From: Bacteroidaceae bacterium
GTDB lineage: Bacteria > Bacteroidota > Bacteroidia > Bacteroidales > Bacteroidaceae
Direction of reading: 5' to 3'
NCBI GenBank assembly: GCA_900752815.1
Contig: CAADWS010000223.1
Location: 1 to 9,632, forward strand
DNA: 9,632 nucleotides
The notes beneath the pieces were generated by a model that did no database searches, was not told where the DNA came from, and saw only the letters and a list, made by a program, of their open reading frames with translations. This document shows positions 7,118-9,632 of this stretch, piece by piece. The position numbers and the translations under genes were made by a program. Numbering within the stretch: the first letter of the stretch is position 1; every line of letters starts with the position of its first letter.

Positions 7118-7329
7118 TTTTTATCAGAAAAATTAAGGAAAAGCCGAATTTTTACAAAAAAATCAGGCATTCGTCAAGTTTTAACATCATAACCGCGACT
7201 CAAGGCGTACACCTTAAACCCGGTAAAGCACTTCCGCACAAACTGTCGGCTACGAACCTTCTTCTATTTGCAACTACGCCATTCTCACCCGGTTTTCCGT
7301 GCCATTCTTTCCGTTTTTCAGCAAAACGC

Positions 7330-7360
7330 TTGCCTGTTTTGCACAAAAGTCGTATCTTTG
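7330..7360 (+). promoter_or_regulatory. Predicted Bacteroides-type promoter of fabI
   Basis: TATCTTTG at 7353-7360 fits the -7 consensus TAnnTTTG. A partial -33 element (TTG at 7330-7332) is 20 nt upstream. The predicted start near 7365 gives a 5' UTR of about 40 nt before the fabI ATG at 7405. Because the promoter lies inside the upstream in-frame extension of fabI, it also argues for the ATG start. Confidence 0.72.
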
Positions 7361-7379
7361 TGCCGATTTTTCAAAAAGA

Positions 7380-7391
7380 GGTAATTTTACC
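7380..7391 (+). repeat. Inverted repeat GGTAATTTTACC in the fabI 5' UTR
   Basis: GGTAA and TTACC flank two T's, making a compact inverted repeat between the predicted fabI transcription start and its ATG. It could be a small operator or a weak RNA hairpin. No matching known regulator is claimed. Confidence 0.35.
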
Positions 7392-7404
7392 AAACAAAAC
7401 AAAG

Positions 7405-8262
7405 ATGACACACAATTTATTGAAAGGCAAGCGCGGCATCATTTTCGGCGCGCTCAACTCTGAGTCCATCGCATGGAAAGTAGCAGTAAAAGCCGTTGAA
7501 GAAGGCGCAACCATCACGCTGTCCAACACGCCGATGGCGCTCCGCATGGGCGAACTCGACGAACTCTCCAAGCAGCTCAACGCCCCGGTTATCCCCGCCG
7601 ATGCCACCAGTGTGGAAGACCTGGAAAAAGTATTCGCCGAATCACAGAAACTCCTCGGCGGTCAAATCGACTTTGTACTCCACTCCATCGGTATGAGCCC
7701 CAACGTGCGCAAGCACCGCACCTACGATGACCTCGACTACGGTTATCTGCAGAAGACGCTCGACATCTCCGCCATCTCCTTCCACAAAATGCTCCAGGTG
7801 GCCAAGAAGCAGGATGCCATCAGTGAGGGCGGCTCAGTGGTAGCACTGACCTACGTGGCCTCACAGCGCACTTTCTTCGGATACAACGATATGGCCGACG
7901 CCAAGAGCATGCTGGAAAGCATCGCCCGTTCCTTCGGATACATCTACGGACGCGAAAAGGGAGTCCGCATCAATACCATCTCCCAGTCCCCCACGCCCAC
8001 CACAGCCGGTAAAGGCATCAAGGACCTGGAAAACATGATGGATTTCGCCAACAAGATGTCGCCTCTGGGCAATGCTTCGGCCGAAGAATGTGCCGACTAT
8101 TGCGTCATGATGTTCTCCGACTTTACCCGTAAGGTCACCATGCAGAACCTCTTCCACGACGGCGGCTTCTCCTCCATGGGTATGAGTCTGCGGGCCATGA
8201 ACCAGTATGCCAAGGACATGACTCCCTACGAAGATGCTGACGGAAAGATTATCTACGGTTAA
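7405..8262 (+). CDS. fabI: Enoyl-[acyl-carrier-protein] reductase (NADH), FabI type
   Basis: FabI reduces the trans-2-enoyl-ACP double bond, the last step of each fatty acid elongation cycle, in the cytoplasm. The 285-residue product is a short-chain dehydrogenase fold. The nucleotide-binding start reads GIIFGALNSESIAW (11-24). HSIGMSP (93-99) is the loop that corresponds to the triclosan-contact region of E. coli FabI. The catalytic Tyr150, Tyr160 and Lys167 (GYNDMADAK) keep the exact spacing of E. coli Tyr146, Tyr156 and Lys163. I chose the ATG at 7405 (MTHNLLKGKRG), the family N-terminus preceded by an A-rich aacaaaacaaag. The frame is open back to a TTG at 7330, but that lies upstream of the promoter. 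Codons strongly favour C in third position, which suits high expression. The gene is divergent from the leu operon and has its own promoter. Confidence 0.96.
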   Translation: MTHNLLKGKRGIIFGALNSESIAWKVAVKAVEEGATITLSNTPMALRMGELDELSKQLNAPVIPADATSVEDLEKVFAESQKLLGGQIDFVLHSIGMSPNVRKHRTYDDLDYGYLQKTLDISAISFHKMLQVAKKQDAISEGGSVVALTYVASQRTFFGYNDMADAKSMLESIARSFGYIYGREKGVRINTISQSPTPTTAGKGIKDLENMMDFANKMSPLGNASAEECADYCVMMFSDFTRKVTMQNLFHDGGFSSMGMSLRAMNQYAKDMTPYEDADGKIIYG

Positions 8263-8278
8263 ACAATCATAATCCTGC

Positions 8279-8337
8279 GTGCCGGCAAAGGACGACGCCC
8301 CTGCTTTACGGGCTGCCCTATGCTGGCACTCTTTTCA
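8279..8337 (+). terminator. Possible weak terminator between fabI and the TPR gene
   Basis: GTGCCGGCA (8279-8287) pairs with TGCTGGCAC (8321-8329) over nine positions with one G-T wobble, and an inner GCCC/GGGC pair (8297-8300 with 8310-8313) makes the loop branched. The distal arm is followed by a broken pyrimidine-rich run (TCTTTTC). The structure starts 17 nt after the fabI stop and ends about 20 nt before the TPR gene. With no separate promoter seen for that gene, partial termination with read-through is more likely than a full stop. Confidence 0.4.
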
Positions 8338-8355
8338 ATTTAAAGACAAAGCCTT

Positions 8356-9336
8356 ATGGGACTTTTCGACCTGTTCAAAAGTAAACCGCAGCCTGCTGCG
8401 AACGAAGGTTCCTCCGACGGAAAAACACAAACAGTGCCCTTCGAAGTGCTCCGCGACGACGGACTGCGCGCCATGAAAATGGGAGAAGTGCCGTTCGCTG
8501 CAAAATGTTTTGCCGCAGCACTTGAATTACGCGACGACCTGCCCACCCTCAGCTATCTGGCCGAAGCACAAATCCGGATGAATGATTATCCGGCAGCAAG
8601 GCCCACGCTAGAACGGCTTGTGGCCGAAGCCCCGGACAACCTTACACTCCACCTGCTTCTGTCCCGCACGCTCGACGAACTGAACGATCCGGCAGCCATG
8701 AAAACTGCAGCCGAAGCTGCACTTGCTCTCGACGGGAATTCGGCTCCTGCCCGCTATTACGCGGCCAAGGCATCCTTCCGGCTCGGCGACCCGTTCAATG
8801 CCATAGCACAACTCACCCAACTGCTTGAACAGCATCCCGACTATGCAGAAGGACGCTCGCTGCGTGCGCGAATCCTGACCGGCATGTACCAGTATCAGGA
8901 AGCCGCTGCCGACACGGCCCTGCTTGTGGAGCAGCAGCCGGACAACGAAGAATATCTCGACCAGCATGCCACGGTTCTGGCTGCTCTCGGACGGGGCGAG
9001 GAAGCAGAACAATGCTGGAAAAAGATTCTGGAATGCAATCCCTTCCACCGCGAAGCTGTCATCCGGCTCTGTGCCTACTACGAGAGTTGCAGCCTGCGCG
9101 ACAGGGCACTGGCACTGCTCGATGAAGCCATCGAACTGCAACCCGACTTTGCAGAAGCCTACAAACTCAGAGGAGGCATCAAACTCGAACTGCATGACAA
9201 GGAAGGCGCTGCCGCCGACTTGAAAAAAAGTATGGAAATGGACCCCGAATCGGCAAAAAAAATCGACGGGGAATATTCAAACATAGAAAACCGGCTGAAC
9301 GAGCGCTTCCGCCAGCAGAACCCATACGGATTCTGA
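8356..9336 (+). CDS. Cytoplasmic tetratricopeptide (TPR) repeat protein
   Basis: The 326-residue product is almost entirely TPR solenoid, about eight 34-residue units from residue 30 to 300. The helix-ending prolines at 93, 161, 195, 229, 263 and 297 fall exactly on a 34-residue register. The unit near 115-130 is degenerate (Gly127 in place of Pro). The N-terminus MGLFDLFKSKPQP is short and amphipathic, followed by a polar linker (14-28). There is no signal peptide or lipobox, so it should be cytoplasmic or loosely membrane-associated. The C-terminus is charged and ends NPYGF. TPR arrays bind other proteins, and the partner cannot be read from the sequence. It lies 93 nt downstream of fabI on the same strand, with a hairpin between and no obvious promoter, so it may be expressed by read-through. 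I recognise no specific named family. Confidence 0.9.
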   Translation: MGLFDLFKSKPQPAANEGSSDGKTQTVPFEVLRDDGLRAMKMGEVPFAAKCFAAALELRDDLPTLSYLAEAQIRMNDYPAARPTLERLVAEAPDNLTLHLLLSRTLDELNDPAAMKTAAEAALALDGNSAPARYYAAKASFRLGDPFNAIAQLTQLLEQHPDYAEGRSLRARILTGMYQYQEAAADTALLVEQQPDNEEYLDQHATVLAALGRGEEAEQCWKKILECNPFHREAVIRLCAYYESCSLRDRALALLDEAIELQPDFAEAYKLRGGIKLELHDKEGAAADLKKSMEMDPESAKKIDGEYSNIENRLNERFRQQNPYGF

Positions 9337-9426
9337 CCGCACACAGAACGCCCGACGGCCATACGCCGACCGCCCGCAAGGACGAGAAGACGGCGCAAAG
9401 CAAATGTTAAAGATTCGGAATACAAA

Positions 9427-9458
9427 TTTGCATTTCGCGAAATTTATTCGTATCTTTG
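9427..9458 (+). promoter_or_regulatory. Near-consensus Bacteroides promoter
   Basis: TTTG (9427-9430) and TATCTTTG (9451-9458) are separated by 20 nt, an essentially ideal sigma-ABfr promoter and the best match in the window. The predicted transcription start is near 9463. No gene begins close behind it; an intrinsic terminator follows instead. Confidence 0.8.
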
Positions 9459-9462
9459 TATT

Positions 9463-9509
9463 AACACAAGCGAGGAGCACGAACCTGCAGTCCGTCTCCC
9501 CGCTTTTTT
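9463..9509 (+). ncRNA. Candidate ~45-nt terminated transcript (small RNA or attenuated leader)
   Basis: A strong promoter is followed directly by an intrinsic terminator, so transcription from it would yield an RNA of about 45 nt made almost wholly of one hairpin. It matches no RNA family I can name. It could be a very small RNA, or the leader of a gene beyond the window end that is controlled by termination at this site. Boundaries are inferred from the promoter and terminator only. Confidence 0.35.
9469..9509 (+). terminator. Rho-independent terminator just downstream of a promoter
   Basis: AGCGAGGAG (9469-9477) pairs with CTCCCCGCT (9496-9504) with one A-C mismatch. The stem continues past a bulged C through ACG/CGT (9479-9481 with 9493-9495) to an 11-nt loop containing CTGCAG. 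Six T's follow at 9504-9509. The stem and U-tract are typical of an intrinsic terminator on the plus strand. Confidence 0.7.
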
Positions 9510-9632
9510 ATTTGTCCGCCCGTATTTCTATCGTACGGAAAGAAATTTTTACCCGTTGGCGGAATTAAATCGATAAAATATTTATGTATGAAAGGTTGCG
9601 CATATCGCTGATATTTAGTAAATTAGAAGTGA
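9510..9632. other. Right-edge region without a supported gene
   Basis: This AT-rich stretch holds nested short inverted repeats: TCCGCC (9515-9520) with GGCGGA (9558-9563), enclosing CCGTA/TACGG. An ATG at 9584 opens a frame of 16 codons to the window end, too short to judge. No further promoter box was seen. Confidence 0.5.

Larger units (their letters stand above)
6991..7404. other. Divergent leuA-fabI intergenic region
   Basis: This 414-bp gap separates the divergent leuA and fabI genes. It holds the leu promoter and leader on the left (minus strand) and the fabI promoter and 5' UTR on the right (plus strand). Bases 7094-7190 are very AT-rich. Bases 7190-7320 are more GC-rich, and I found no ORF of note, no further TAnnTTTG box and no clear hairpin there. 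Confidence 0.8.

Noticed and set aside
7330..7404. N-terminal extension of fabI from a TTG
   Set aside because: The extension lies upstream of and across the predicted promoter, and the family N-terminus begins at the ATG at 7405.
9584..9632. Partial ORF of 16 codons at the right edge
   Set aside because: Too short to show coding character, with no promoter or clear initiation signal. The real start of any downstream gene may lie outside the window.

Overview
The window looks like a chromosomal segment of a gut Bacteroides-type bacterium (order Bacteroidales). Three copies of the Bacteroidetes -7 promoter box (TAnnTTTG, here TATCTTTG each time) sit upstream of genes or transcript starts. Start codons are preceded by A-rich stretches rather than strong Shine-Dalgarno sequences, and the proteins read as Bacteroidales versions of their families. 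The species cannot be fixed from the sequence alone.

The left three quarters (about 8-7117) is one branched-chain amino acid operon on the minus strand, read right to left: promoter and ~90-nt leader, leuA, a 96-residue membrane protein of unknown function, an overlapping 55-codon small ORF that may be real, leuC, leuD, a second synthase, leuB, and a strong intrinsic terminator at the left edge. The second synthase would usually be labelled 2-isopropylmalate synthase, but it matches the Leptospira citramalate synthase in the pyruvate-pocket residues and in the isoleucine effector pocket, so I call it cimA. The operon would then serve two pathways with one set of downstream enzymes: LeuA makes 2-isopropylmalate from 2-ketoisovalerate (leucine), CimA makes (R)-citramalate from pyruvate (isoleucine via 2-ketobutyrate), and LeuC, LeuD and LeuB process both products.

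The 414-bp gap 6991-7404 is a divergent control region. The leu promoter fires leftward, and its leader contains a 20-codon ORF rich in Leu/Val/Ile plus a hairpin. The fabI promoter fires rightward.

The right part (7405-9336, plus strand) holds fabI, the enoyl-ACP reductase of fatty acid synthesis, then a hairpin that may be a weak terminator, then a cytoplasmic TPR-repeat protein. The last ~300 bases contain no convincing gene, but they do hold a near-ideal Bacteroides promoter followed within ~45 nt by an intrinsic terminator. That is either a very short RNA or the attenuated leader of a gene beyond the window.

No mobile elements, CRISPR arrays, tRNAs or rRNAs were seen. The most interesting points are the cimA reassignment, unusual active-site residues in LeuA (Tyr139) and LeuB (Gln280), the unknown membrane protein and small ORF inside the leu operon, the leader-peptide candidate, and the terminated short transcript at the right end.
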